This document shows positions 42,238 through 52,500 of a stretch of 64,000 nucleotides of DNA, one piece after another. Origin of the DNA: Streptomyces sp. AC555_RSS877 (GTDB lineage: Bacteria; Actinomycetota; Actinomycetes; Streptomycetales; Streptomycetaceae). The notes beneath the pieces are model-generated. The model was not told where the DNA came from and searched no databases. It worked only from the letters and a program-made list of their open reading frames with translations. Within the stretch, counting starts at the first letter, position 1. Each line of letters starts with the position of its first letter. The stretch lies in assembly GCF_019049245.1 (NCBI RefSeq), contig NZ_JAGMUK010000015.1, positions 178,759-242,758 on the forward strand, written 5' to 3'. Both the position numbers and the translations under genes were made by a program.

Positions 42238-43070
42238 GTGACGACACCAAGCTCGAAGTCCCGCCCCGCAAAAAGGGTCTGACCAGGCGTCAGAAGCGCA
42301 GCCTGTCCCGCGGCATCCAGTACGCCGTCTTCGTCGCCGTCGTGATCGCCTTCGCGGTCTCGGCGGACTGGGGGCGGCTGAAGAACCAGTTCGCGCAGGC
42401 CGACATCGCCGAGCAGATGTTCCCGGACGTCATCACGCTGGCGCTGAAGAACACCGTGCTCTACACCCTGTCCGGCTTCGTCGTCGGCCTGGTGCTCGGC
42501 ATGGTCATCGCGCTGATGCGGCTGTCGTCGGTCGGGCCGTACCGCTGGTTCGCCGGCGTGTACATCGAGATCTTCCGCGGCCTGCCCGCCCTGCTGATCT
42601 TCATCTTCATCGGCGTCGCCGTCCCGCTAGCCTTCCCGGGCACGGAGATCATCGGCGGCACCTACGGCAAGGTCGCCCTCGCGCTGGGGCTGGTCGCCGC
42701 CGCGTACATGGCGGAGACGATCCGCGCGGGCATCCAGGCGGTCCCCAAGGGCCAGATGGAAGCGGCCCGTTCCCTGGGCTTCTCGCCCGCACGCGCGATG
42801 GTCTCGATCATCATCCCGCAGGCGTTCCGGATCATCCTGCCGCCGCTCACCAACGAGTTGGTCCTGCTCTTCAAGGACTCCTCGCTGGTGCTGTTCCTCG
42901 GCGTCACCCTGGAGGAGCGCGAACTGTCCAAGTACGGCCGCGATCTGGCCAGCACGACCGCCAACTCCACGCCGATCCTGGTCGCCGGCCTGTGCTACCT
43001 GCTGGTCACGGTCCCGCTCGGCTTCGTCGTGCGCCGGATGGAGACGAAGGCCCAGGAGGCCGTGAAATGA
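42234..43070 (+). CDS. Polar amino acid ABC transporter permease
   Basis: This 278-residue HisM/GlnP-type permease has about five or six helices and the cytoplasmic EAA loop ([35 protein letters not shown]) that contacts the ATPase. Its ATG overlaps the binding protein stop, and the following ATPase gene overlaps its own stop, giving a single coupled operon. Only one permease is present, so it probably works as a homodimer. Confidence 0.93.
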   Translation: MSDDTKLEVPPRKKGLTRRQKRSLSRGIQYAVFVAVVIAFAVSADWGRLKNQFAQADIAEQMFPDVITLALKNTVLYTLSGFVVGLVLGMVIALMRLSSVGPYRWFAGVYIEIFRGLPALLIFIFIGVAVPLAFPGTEIIGGTYGKVALALGLVAAAYMAETIRAGIQAVPKGQMEAARSLGFSPARAMVSIIIPQAFRIILPPLTNELVLLFKDSSLVLFLGVTLEERELSKYGRDLASTTANSTPILVAGLCYLLVTVPLGFVVRRMETKAQEAVK

Positions 43071-43876
43071 GCGAGAAGACTCCTGGGGCGCACCCGGAGA
43101 TCGACGTACGCGCCCTGCACAAGTCCTTCGGCGACAACGAGGTGCTGCGCGGCATCGACCTGAAGATCGACCGGGGCGAGGTCGTGTGCGTGATCGGGCC
43201 GTCGGGCTCGGGCAAGTCGACGCTGCTGCGATGTGTGAACCTCCTGGAGGAGCCGACCGGGGGGCAGGTCTTCGTCGGCGGCACCGAGCTGACGGACCCC
43301 GACGTCGACATCGACGCCGCACGCCGCCGTATCGGCATGGTCTTCCAGCAGTTCAACCTCTTCCCGCACCTGTCGGTGACCGAGAACCTCACGCTGCCGC
43401 AGCGCAGGGTGCTCCGGCGCGGCAAGGCGGAGGCCTCCCGGATCGCCGCCCAGAACCTGGAGCGGGTGGGACTGTCCGAGAAGGCGAACGCCTACCCCTC
43501 CTCCCTCTCCGGCGGCCAGCAGCAGCGCGTCGCGATCGCCCGCGCGCTGGCGATGGGCCCGGAGGTGATGCTGTTCGACGAGCCGACGTCAGCGCTCGAC
43601 CCCGAACTGGTGGGGGACGTCCTGGCGGTGATGCGCAGACTGGCGAACGAGGGCATGACGATGATGGTCGTCACCCACGAGATGACCTTCGCGCGCGAGG
43701 TCGCCGACCGGGTCGTCTTCATGGACGGAGGAGTGATCGTCGAGGACGGCACCCCCGAGCAGGTCATCACCGGCCCCCGCCACGAACGCACCCGCCACTT
43801 CCTCTCCCGCCTCCTCGATCCCGCGATGGCCGAGGTGGAGGAGGAGACGTCGGACCAGGTGGGCGGCAGTGACTGA
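43067..43876 (+). CDS. Polar amino acid ABC transporter ATPase
   Basis: This 269-residue GlnQ/HisP-type ATPase has Walker [10 protein letters not shown]-loop [10 protein letters not shown], signature LSGGQQQR, Walker B VMLFDEP and the H-loop histidine in VVTHEM. It powers the permease encoded immediately upstream. The C-terminal tail is acidic (EVEEETSD). Confidence 0.95.
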   Translation: MSEKTPGAHPEIDVRALHKSFGDNEVLRGIDLKIDRGEVVCVIGPSGSGKSTLLRCVNLLEEPTGGQVFVGGTELTDPDVDIDAARRRIGMVFQQFNLFPHLSVTENLTLPQRRVLRRGKAEASRIAAQNLERVGLSEKANAYPSSLSGGQQQRVAIARALAMGPEVMLFDEPTSALDPELVGDVLAVMRRLANEGMTMMVVTHEMTFAREVADRVVFMDGGVIVEDGTPEQVITGPRHERTRHFLSRLLDPAMAEVEEETSDQVGGSD

Positions 43877-43930
43877 AGAGGACATACGTTCCTCTATCGG
43901 TCAGAGCCCGCGAAGCGTCATCATTCGGAC

Positions 43931-44722
43931 ATGACGACTCTCGACGACGCGGCCGGCTCCGGAGCCGGCACCGCGCTGCCCTCACTGCCGGAGGACTGGG
44001 AACGCTGCCTCGCCGTGGCCGCACACCCGGACGACATCGAGTACGGGGCGGCGTCCGCCGTGGCCCGGTGGACTGCTCAGGGCAAGCAGGTCACCTACCT
44101 GCTGGTCACCCGGGGCGAGGCGGGCATCGACGGACTGCCCCCGCACGAGGCGGGCCCGCTGCGCGAGGCCGAGGAGCGGGCCGGAGCCCGTGAAGTGGGC
44201 GTGGACACCGTCGAGTTCCTCGACCACCGCGACGGGAGCGTCGAGGACGGGCCCGCCCTGCGCCGCGACCTCGTGCGGGCGATCCGCCGGCACCGGCCCG
44301 AGGTCGTATTGACGGGCGCGTACACCGTGCGGATGGTCGCCGGAGTCGTCAACCAGGCCGACCACCGCGTGGTCGGCCTCGCCGCCCTCGACGCGGCGCG
44401 GGACGCGGGCAACCGGTGGATCTTCCCGGAGCTCGCCGACGAAGGGCTCGAGCCCTGGGGCGGAGTCCGCTTCGTGTGCTTCGCCGGCGCCGAGCGGCCC
44501 ACCCACGGCGTGGACGTGACGGGCACACCACTGGAGCGGGGCATCGCCTCGCTCGCCGCCCACGCCGAGTACACCAAGGGCCTCGGTGCCCAGGCCTTCG
44601 AGCCCCGCCCGTTCCTGACATGGTCGGCCCGACAGGCCGGGCGCGCGCTCGGTGTCGAGGCAGCGGTCCTCTTCGACGTGTACCGGCTCGCCTTCGAGGG
44701 ACCACCACCCTGGGAGCAGTGA
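43931..44722 (+). CDS. PIG-L family deacetylase
   Basis: This 263-residue zinc-dependent N-acetyl hydrolase of the PIG-L/LmbE/MshB fold has metal and catalytic residues in AVAAHPDDIEYG, EFLDHRDG, and QADHRVVG. Relatives deacetylate N-acetylglucosaminyl compounds, mycothiol precursors and other amides. It follows the ABC operon by 54 bp and precedes an amidohydrolase by 25 bp, so the set may import and break down one N-acylated compound. Confidence 0.9.
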   Translation: MTTLDDAAGSGAGTALPSLPEDWERCLAVAAHPDDIEYGAASAVARWTAQGKQVTYLLVTRGEAGIDGLPPHEAGPLREAEERAGAREVGVDTVEFLDHRDGSVEDGPALRRDLVRAIRRHRPEVVLTGAYTVRMVAGVVNQADHRVVGLAALDAARDAGNRWIFPELADEGLEPWGGVRFVCFAGAERPTHGVDVTGTPLERGIASLAAHAEYTKGLGAQAFEPRPFLTWSARQAGRALGVEAAVLFDVYRLAFEGPPPWEQ

Positions 44723-44747
44723 CGCCGGGCTGACTAAGGTGCGGTGC

Positions 44748-45839
44748 ATGAGTGATCGCACGGTGCTGCGCGTGAAGGGGCGGATCCTGGTCGGCCCGGA
44801 CGAGGTCCGGGACGAGCTGTGGATCATCGATGGCCGGATCTCCTACGACCGCCCCGTCGCTGCCCGTGACATCCGCACGATGTCGGGCTGGGCGCTGCCC
44901 GGCCTGGTCGACGCGCACTGCCACGTGGGCCTGGGCCCGCACGGGCCGGTCGACGTCGACGTCGCGGAGAAGCAGGCGCTGACCGACCGCGAGGCCGGCA
45001 CCCTGCTGATCCGCGACGCGGGCTCCCCCTCCGACACCCGCTGGATCGACGACCGCGAGGACCTGCCGAAGATCATCCGCGCGGGCCGGCACATCGCCCG
45101 CACACGCCGCTACATCCGGGGCTTCGCCCACGAGATCGAACCGGACGACCTGGTGGCGTACGTCGCCCAGGAGGCCCGGCGCGGCGACGGCTGGGTGAAG
45201 CTGGTCGGCGACTGGATCGACCGCGAGGTGGGCGACCTGGCACCCAGCTGGCCGCGGGAGGCCGCCGAGGCGGCGATCGCGGAGGCCCACCGCCTGGGCG
45301 CCCGCGTCACCGCCCACTGCTTCGCCGAGAACTCGCTCCGTGACCTGGTCGAGTCCGGCATCGACTGCATCGAACACGCGACGGGCCTGACGGACGACCT
45401 GATCCCGCTGTTCGCCTCGCGAGGGGTGGCGATCGTCCCGACCCTGGTCAACATCGCCACGTTCCCGCGGCTGGCCGAGGGCGGCGAGTCCCGGTTCCCC
45501 CGCTGGTCCGCCCACATGCGCCGCCTGCACGAACGCCGCTACGACACGGTCAGGGGCGCCTACGACGCCGGCATCCCGGTCTTCGTCGGCACGGACGCCG
45601 GCGGCACGCTTCCCCACGGCCTGGTCGCGGCGGAGGTCGCGGAACTGGTGACGGCCGGTATCCCGCCGCTGAAGGCCCTCGCGGCGACGACCTGGGACGC
45701 CCGCAAGTGGCTGGGCCGCCCCGGCCTGGAGGAGGGCGCGGCGGCGGACCTGGTGGTGTACGAACGGGACCCCCGCACGGATGTCCGCGTGCTCGCGGAC
45801 CCACTGCGGGTGGTGCTGAACGGGCGAGTGGTGGCATAG
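44748..45839 (+). CDS. Metal-dependent amidohydrolase
   Basis: This 363-residue TIM-barrel amidohydrolase has metal ligands HCH in DAHCHVGLG, later H in VTAHCFAEN, H in CIEHATGL and D in GTDAGG. It lacks a signal peptide. The family includes imidazolonepropionase-, prolidase- and cytosine deaminase-like enzymes, and the substrate is unknown. It ends 4 bp before the end of the convergent immunity gene. Confidence 0.88.
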   Translation: MSDRTVLRVKGRILVGPDEVRDELWIIDGRISYDRPVAARDIRTMSGWALPGLVDAHCHVGLGPHGPVDVDVAEKQALTDREAGTLLIRDAGSPSDTRWIDDREDLPKIIRAGRHIARTRRYIRGFAHEIEPDDLVAYVAQEARRGDGWVKLVGDWIDREVGDLAPSWPREAAEAAIAEAHRLGARVTAHCFAENSLRDLVESGIDCIEHATGLTDDLIPLFASRGVAIVPTLVNIATFPRLAEGGESRFPRWSAHMRRLHERRYDTVRGAYDAGIPVFVGTDAGGTLPHGLVAAEVAELVTAGIPPLKALAATTWDARKWLGRPGLEEGAAADLVVYERDPRTDVRVLADPLRVVLNGRVVA

Positions 45840-45843
45840 CCCC

Positions 45844-46509
45844 TCAGAGCAGTCCGCCGCGGATGACGTCCGACCAGAAGGAACGCTCGTGCGAGGCGAT
45901 GAGCGGGTCGCGTGTTCCGAAGTCGGCCAGGACGTCCCGGCAGAGCGCCTTGCAGTCCGCGTAGTAGTCGCGCTCGGTGTCCTCCTCCGCGCCGGAGGCC
46001 GATGTCGCCGCCCGCCAGGCCTCGACCTCGGCCTCTCCTGCCCGGATCTCCTGCTCGGCGAGGAGCGGCGCGAGCCAGTACCACCGCCAGGCACAGTCGA
46101 CGAGCCCCGCGACGGTGGCGTTGACAGCGCTGGGGGTGATGCCGTCCGGGTGGAGATGGCCGAGAGCGGAGTGCACCTCGCGGTACTTCGGCAACGCGAG
46201 CACGGCTCCGGTGCCGCGCTCGGCCCCGATGGTGGCTTCGCCGTAGGAGCCGAGACGGTAGAGCGGTGTGCCCTCCTCGTCCAAACCGGGTTCCGCCCCT
46301 CGCTGGTAGTCGCCGACGACGCTCAGGATGTCGCCCTGCCCGGGCAGGGGCAGACCGTGGCTCCACAGAGCCCGTCTGTCCGCCTCTGACAGGTCCCAGT
46401 CTCCCGCGTGAACGGGAGGGAGTACGGCGAGCCGGCCCCTGTCGGTCAACTCGCCGAGCTCGGCGCCGAGGACGCGGGCCACCTCGGTGCGGGCCTCGTC
46501 TGCGTTCAC
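45844..46509 (-). CDS. SUKH-family immunity protein (SUKH-4-like)
   Basis: This 221-residue cytoplasmic protein has the layout of SUKH-4-like immunity proteins: an early LPP...GD segment, the central YRLGSYGEATIGAERGTGAVLAL and the later FGTRDP. It is encoded directly after the Rhs toxin (67-bp gap, same strand), where immunity genes belong, and should bind and block the toxin's C-terminal domain. The GTG at 46509 follows AGGAGG. The family label rests on pattern recognition, while the immunity role rests mainly on position. Confidence 0.8.
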   Translation of the reverse strand: MNADEARTEVARVLGAELGELTDRGRLAVLPPVHAGDWDLSEADRRALWSHGLPLPGQGDILSVVGDYQRGAEPGLDEEGTPLYRLGSYGEATIGAERGTGAVLALPKYREVHSALGHLHPDGITPSAVNATVAGLVDCAWRWYWLAPLLAEQEIRAGEAEVEAWRAATSASGAEEDTERDYYADCKALCRDVLADFGTRDPLIASHERSFWSDVIRGGLL

Positions 46510-46576
46510 GTGAGCCTCCTGGTCGGCCGGACGCGGCCACGAAAACGGTAGCCATGGCCGCGCCCGGCCGACAAGG

Positions 46577-49500
46577 TCACCGCCCTCGCCCGAACACCGT
46601 CCGGGAGATCGCGGCCATGGCGTTCTCGCCGGCTTCGAAGCTCCAGGAGAGGTTGTTGGCGGCTCTCGTGTACTTCCCGATGCGGCCGGCGCACGCATGC
46701 CCTGCCGTGGTGCAGAAGTTGCGTTCGGAGTAGATGCCCACGACCGTCTCCGGGCCGAACCCGATCGACTCCAGGAAGTCGTCGGCGTTGGCTTCGGAGT
46801 GCGGGCCGCGGACGTTGTTGGCGAAGGGAAGGTTGGCGATCTGCCCGTTCGGCAGTTCCACCTGGTAGATCGCGACGTTCTGGCCCGATCCCACACCGGC
46901 GGTGCGCCGGTGGTTGATCGCCATCTGACTGAGATCGGTCGATCCGTACGGTACGGGTCCGCAGGTCGCGTTGTGCACCAGGACCGGCGTCGCACCGGCC
47001 ACCACCAGGTACGTGTGCACGCCTGCGACGGTGAGGTTGTGGACCTTCGCCGGGCTGGTACGGGATTCGACCGCCGTGATCCGGACCCAGGTACCGCTGC
47101 CGGTGCTCAGCCACTGACCCGGCTTCAGATCCTCGGCGTCCGCCCAACGCCCCAGGTCCGGAAGCCAGAACGGGTGGCCGTCGGTGGCCGTGAGCGTGGA
47201 GGTGTCGGTGCCCGCGCGGCCGTCCGTGTCGATCGTGACGGTGACCAGGTGCTTGGCGCCTTCGCCACTGATCGTGCGGGTCACCGTGCGGGTCTGGGCG
47301 TCGTCCGTTTCCACGTCGGAAGCGGCGACCTTGTCCCCGACCCCGACATCCTCGATCGCCTTCGTCGTGCCGTCGGCCATCAGCACCTTGGTACCCGGGA
47401 CGAAGCTGTTGCCGACGGGGCAGGACGCGGGGGGCGCCTCTGGGGGCTTCGGCGCCGCCGGAGCCGGAGCGGGCGCCGGGTTGGCCGGTGCCGCGGGTGC
47501 GGCGTCGGCAGGGGCCGCGTCCCGAGGCGCGGCGGGGGCGTCCGGAGCGGCGCCGGCCGGGGGTGTACCGGCATCAGCCGCACGCCCCGCGTCCGTCGCG
47601 TTGTCCACCGCGCGTGCGGTGTCGCCCGCCGAGTCGATGGCGTCCAGGGCCTTGTCGCCGTACCTGGCGGCCTTCGCTGCCGTCGCTCCGTACCCCGCGA
47701 AGGGGATGGCCGAGGCGCAGGACAACGCCGCGTCGACGACGTTGCCCTCGGCCGCGTACCAGCCGCAGTTGGCCAGGTCGGCGGCCTCGCCGACGACCGG
47801 GATCAGGCCGACCACGTCGAGGGCCGCGTGCCCGATGTCGGACCAGGACATCCCGAACAGGTGGCCGTCGATCTCGATGAAGGAGACCGGGTTGCCGCCG
47901 GCGAAGGCGTAGCGGTTGCCGGTGTAGGGGTCGGTGGTCAGGCCCATGTCCGCCAGCGCGCCGCCGTACATGTCCCGGGTCAGGAAGCGGTTCAGGCCCG
48001 GGTCGTAGGTCCGGAAGCCCATGTCGTAGGTGCCGGACGTGGTGTCGTAGCGCTTGCCGTTGAAGCGGTAGGAGTTGTACGGGGCGGCCGACTCGCCGCC
48101 GCCCGCGCCCGGCTTGTCCGCGCCCGTGAACTGGGCCGCGTCGTTCTTGCCGTACGCCGTGTAGCCGTACGTCGTCTTGGTGTTGCCGTCCTTGTCGGTC
48201 AGCGCCTCGACGTCGCCGTGCGGGTGGTAGAGGTACTGGGCCGTCTCCGGGTCCTTGTCCTTCTCGTCCTTGATCTGGGTCAGCTTCTGGCCCCAGGAGG
48301 CGTACTGGAAGGCCGTGACGCCCTCGTCCGTCACCTCCTCCTTCAGGGAGTGCGAGGTGATGCCCAGGTAGGTGAAGAGGGTCGTCCTGGCGTCGTCGCC
48401 GCTGCCCGCGGTCTCCTTCACCGTGCGGTCGAAGGCGTCGTAGGTCATGCGGGTCGTCTTCGCCGACTCGCCACTGCCCGCTGTGATCGACTCGGGGCGG
48501 TCGAAGCCGTCGTAGCGGTACTTCTGGATCGTCTCGCCGCCGAAGGAGACGGTGTCGAGGCGGCCCAGCGGGTCGTAGTTGTACGTCGAGGACGCGCCGT
48601 CCGCCGTGGAGGTGAGCAGCCGGTTGCGGTCGTAGCGGTGGGTGGTGGTCGTGTCGGCCACGTTCTGCCAGACCACGTTGCCGGCCGCGTCGTGCCGGTA
48701 CTCCTCCGTCGTCTCGTCGTCGCCGGTCTTGGCGACCTTGGCGATGCGGTCCTGCGGGTCGTAGGTGTAGGCGTAGGCGTTGTCGATGGTGGAGCCGTGG
48801 TCGTCGGCGTCCATGAGCTTCAGGACGTCCTCGACCTTGTGACCGTTGGCGTTGTACTTCAGGGCGTGCTCGGCGACGAGGGTGTCGTCGGACTTCTTCT
48901 CGCTGGTCCTCCTCGTCGAACCGTCGCGGTAGTAGTCGACGGTGAGGACGTTGCCGTTGGGCTTGGTCTGCTTGGCCAACTCGCCCCGGTCCGTGTACTC
49001 CAGCTCCGTGACCTGCCGGTCGCCCGCCGTCGGCGAGGCCGCGTTGGTGATGCGCTCGACCCGGTCCAGGACGTCGTAGTCCAGCTTGCTCCAGGTCAGG
49101 TCGTGGGTGGTGGTGAGCGTGTTGCCGTTGGCGTCGTACGTCAGCTTCGTGGTGTTGCGCACGGCGTCGCCGTCGTGCTCGACGACCGTGCCGAGCTGGT
49201 TGAGCTCGTCGTACGCCAGGGTGTAGCGGTCGGTCTCGACGCCGGGGCTGCGGTCGGTGATCTCGATCTGGTTGCCGTTGGCGTCGTAGCGGTAGGAGAA
49301 GTCCTTCTCCTCGTTGTCGGTGTCCTTGGAGTGGTCGCGGACCAGCCGGACCGCGTCCGCGACGACCGTGCCGGTCGCCTTGTCGGTGAGGGTGACGGCC
49401 TGGCCGGTGTCCTCGCCGAAGGCGTATTTGCCGAGGGACCGCCATTCACCCGGGAGTTCGGTCTGGTCGAGGGTCTTGGTCTCGGTGCCGTCCTTGTGCT

Positions 49501-52500
49501 TGATCTCGTAGGAGGCGTCCTTCGCCGCCCCGTCGACCTTCGGGTACCGGACGTAGACCGTGTAGTCGCCGGCCTGCGGGATCGTCAGCTGCCAGACGAA
49601 GCGGTCCTCGCCCGAACCGGCCGGGTGGGTCTGCGCGTTGTAGCCGTACGCGCCCTCGGCGGCCGCCTCGGCCCACGTGCCCTGGGCGGCCGTGTTGTTG
49701 ATGTCGGAGTTGTCGACGAGCGCGACCTGGAGACCGACCGGCACGCCGTCGTCCGAGCGGGACTTCAACGCACCGCTCGGGTAGAAGGCGGAGTCGAGGG
49801 TGCGGGTGACCGAACCGCCCCCGCTGCTCAGAGTGTTCTGGATCTGCTGGCCGAGGTCGTTGTACCGGTAGGTGTTCTTGATGTCGAAGGCGTCGGTGGA
49901 CGTCTTGATCCAGCCGGTGTCGAAGTAGGTGTACTCCGTCTCGTTGCGGACGCTCTGGCCCTCCGACGGCGGGGCGCTGACCTTCTTCACCCGGCTCAGC
50001 GCGTCGTACTCGTACGTCGTGCGGTCCGGCGCGTTGTAGCGGGCGTCGTCCGGGTCGTAGGGGCTCAGGGTCTCCTTGACGCGGTTCAGCTCGTCGTAGA
50101 CGGTCTCGGCGGCGAAGTCCTTCGGGTCGTCACCGGTCTCGACGCCGCGCGGGGTGACGACCCGGGTCTGGTTGCCGGCCTCGTCGTACTCGAAGCGGGT
50201 GCTGCGCACGACCGCGTCGTCGCCGTCCCCGTCGTGCGGGACCCGGGCCTCGACCAGGGCGGCGCGTGCGTCCAGCACCATCTCGGTGCGGTTGCCGTCG
50301 GCGTCCGTGGCGGCGGTGGTCAGACCGTCCCAGTCATAGGTGCTGGTCGTCGCGTTGCCGGCGGCGTCGGTGGTCTCCAGCAGCCGGTGGTCGAGGTCGT
50401 AGCGGAACGTGGTGGTGTAGTCGTCGGGGTCCTCGGTCTCGTTCTTGCGGGCGTCGACGACCTTCACCAGGTCACCGACGTCGTTGTAGACGGCGCTCGC
50501 GCGCTTGCCCGCCGCGTTGACGGCCTCGATCGGCTGGTAGATCTCGTCGTACTTCGTCGTCGAGGTGAAGTCCCCGGGCGTCTCGGTGAGGTTGCCCTTC
50601 GGCTCGGTCGAGGTGAGCTGGTTGCCGACCTTGTCGTAGGTGAAGGTCGACACCCGCTCCGGCGAGCCCTCCTCGTCGCCCGGCTGGACGGATTTCAGCA
50701 GCTGGTCGGCCGCGTCGAACACACTGGTGCTCGCCACCCCGTTCGGGGCGGTGAAGACGAGGGTGTTGTCGTTCGCGTCGTACTTCGGCGCGGGCGTGAC
50801 GATGAACTCGCCGGCCTGCTGGTCCTTCGGCCTGCGGTTCTCCAGCGGACGCGCGAACAGGTCGTAGGTCTGCGTGGTCGTCGCCCCGTCGGCCTCCTCG
50901 ACCTCGGTGACGTTGCCGCGCACGTCGTACGTCGTCACCGTGCGGTTGCCGAGCGCGTCGACGATCACCCGCGGGTAGCCGGACGGGTCGTAGTCCTCGA
51001 ACCTCGTGGTGTGCTCGTTGGCGTCGGTCGCGGAGGTGAGCCGGCCCCGGCCGTCGTAGGCGTGGGTGGAGGTGTAGTCGCCGGCCGGCTCGCTCGCCAC
51101 GCCCTTCGGGTCGGTGACCGAGGTCATGTTGCCGCGCGCGTCGTAGCCGAACTGCCAGGCGCGGCCCTCCGGGGAGACGCGGCGCACCAGGTCGGCGATG
51201 TGGCCGTTCTCGCCGGTGGCGTAGGCGAGGGTGGCGGCGGGCCGGTCGTTCTTGACGCTCTCGGCGTCCCTCGCCTCCAGCGGGTAGCCGGTCTTCGGGT
51301 CGTACTTCCAGGTGCGGGCGGCCTTGTTGTTCTCCTCCAGGCGCGTGACGTTGTTGTCCGCGTCCCAGCCCAGCTTCGTGGTGCGCTTCTTGGCGTCGGT
51401 GAGCTTCACCGGACGGCCGTAACCGTCCATCAGCTGGGTGGCCGGGTTGCCCTCGGCGTCGGTGACGACGGTCCGGATCGCCTTGCCGTCGTGGTCGTCG
51501 GCGTCCTCGTAGCGGTACCGGGTCAGGCCGCCGAGCCGGTCCGTGACCGCCTTGGTGTACCCCAGGTAGTGCAGCTGGTCCTTGTCGTCGTGCGGGCCGA
51601 CGTAGTCCAGCCCGGTGGCGTTGCCGCGCGGGTCGGTGACCTTCACCAGCTTCACGCCCGGGTGGTCGAACTCCTTGCCGTAGCCGAACCCGAAGACCTT
51701 GCGCAGGTCCTTGTCCGTGGAGTTCGCGCCGTCCGTGAGGAGCGCGAGCAGGCCCTTCTCGGTGAACGTGAAGTCGATCCGCCGACCGGAGAGGTCGGTG
51801 ACCGAGCGGACCTTGCCGATGAGGAACGGGTTCAGCAGGTGCTTGCCCTCACGGACCTTCCCGTCCTCGTCGACGTACGTGTACGCCTCGCCCTTCTCCC
51901 AGTAGTCGACGGTGAGCGTGCGCCGGCCCTCGGCGTCGGTGACGTACTTCAGCAGCTTCGACGGGTGCCCGAGCAGCCGCTCCTCGTACGTGAACTCCAT
52001 CCGGTTGCCGTTCTTGTCCACCTGGGCGCTCGGATAGCCCTGGCAGTCGAAGAGGAACCGGGTGCGGTCCGGGCGCAGGAACTCCCAGGCCTCCCGCTGG
52101 TGGGGCTTGATCAGACAGTCCTTCTCCAGCTGCCTGACCCGGAAGTGGACGCCGGCGGGGGAGTCCCACTCGCCCTTCTTGTTCTTGCCGAAGACGTGGC
52201 TGGTGCCGTCGCCGTCGGTCAGGGTGATCTGCTTGGGCAGCAGCGCGGACGGGTGGAAGTCCAGCGGGGTGCCGAGCCGCACGGGTGAGGACGCCTGCAG
52301 CGACCAGCCCGGACCGGCCGGAGTGTGCGACGCGTCCTGCGAGTTGTAGGCCAGGCGCAGGAAGGTCGCGAACCCGAGTGAAGGGTTCGAGAAGGCGTTG
52401 TACGACCACACCGCGTTGCCGGCGTAAAGGTTGCTCATCAGCGCGGAGCCCGCGCCGGTGTTCTTGCCCGCGTACGAGTGGAAGTCCTCCAGACCGAGCT

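Noticed and set aside
46697..52288. A 1,863-codon open frame on the plus strand opposite the Rhs gene
   Set aside because: It is the antisense shadow of a long high-GC gene: low-complexity Val/Gly/Arg/Leu composition, no recognisable domain, no ribosome-binding site, while the opposite strand encodes a clear multi-domain protein.
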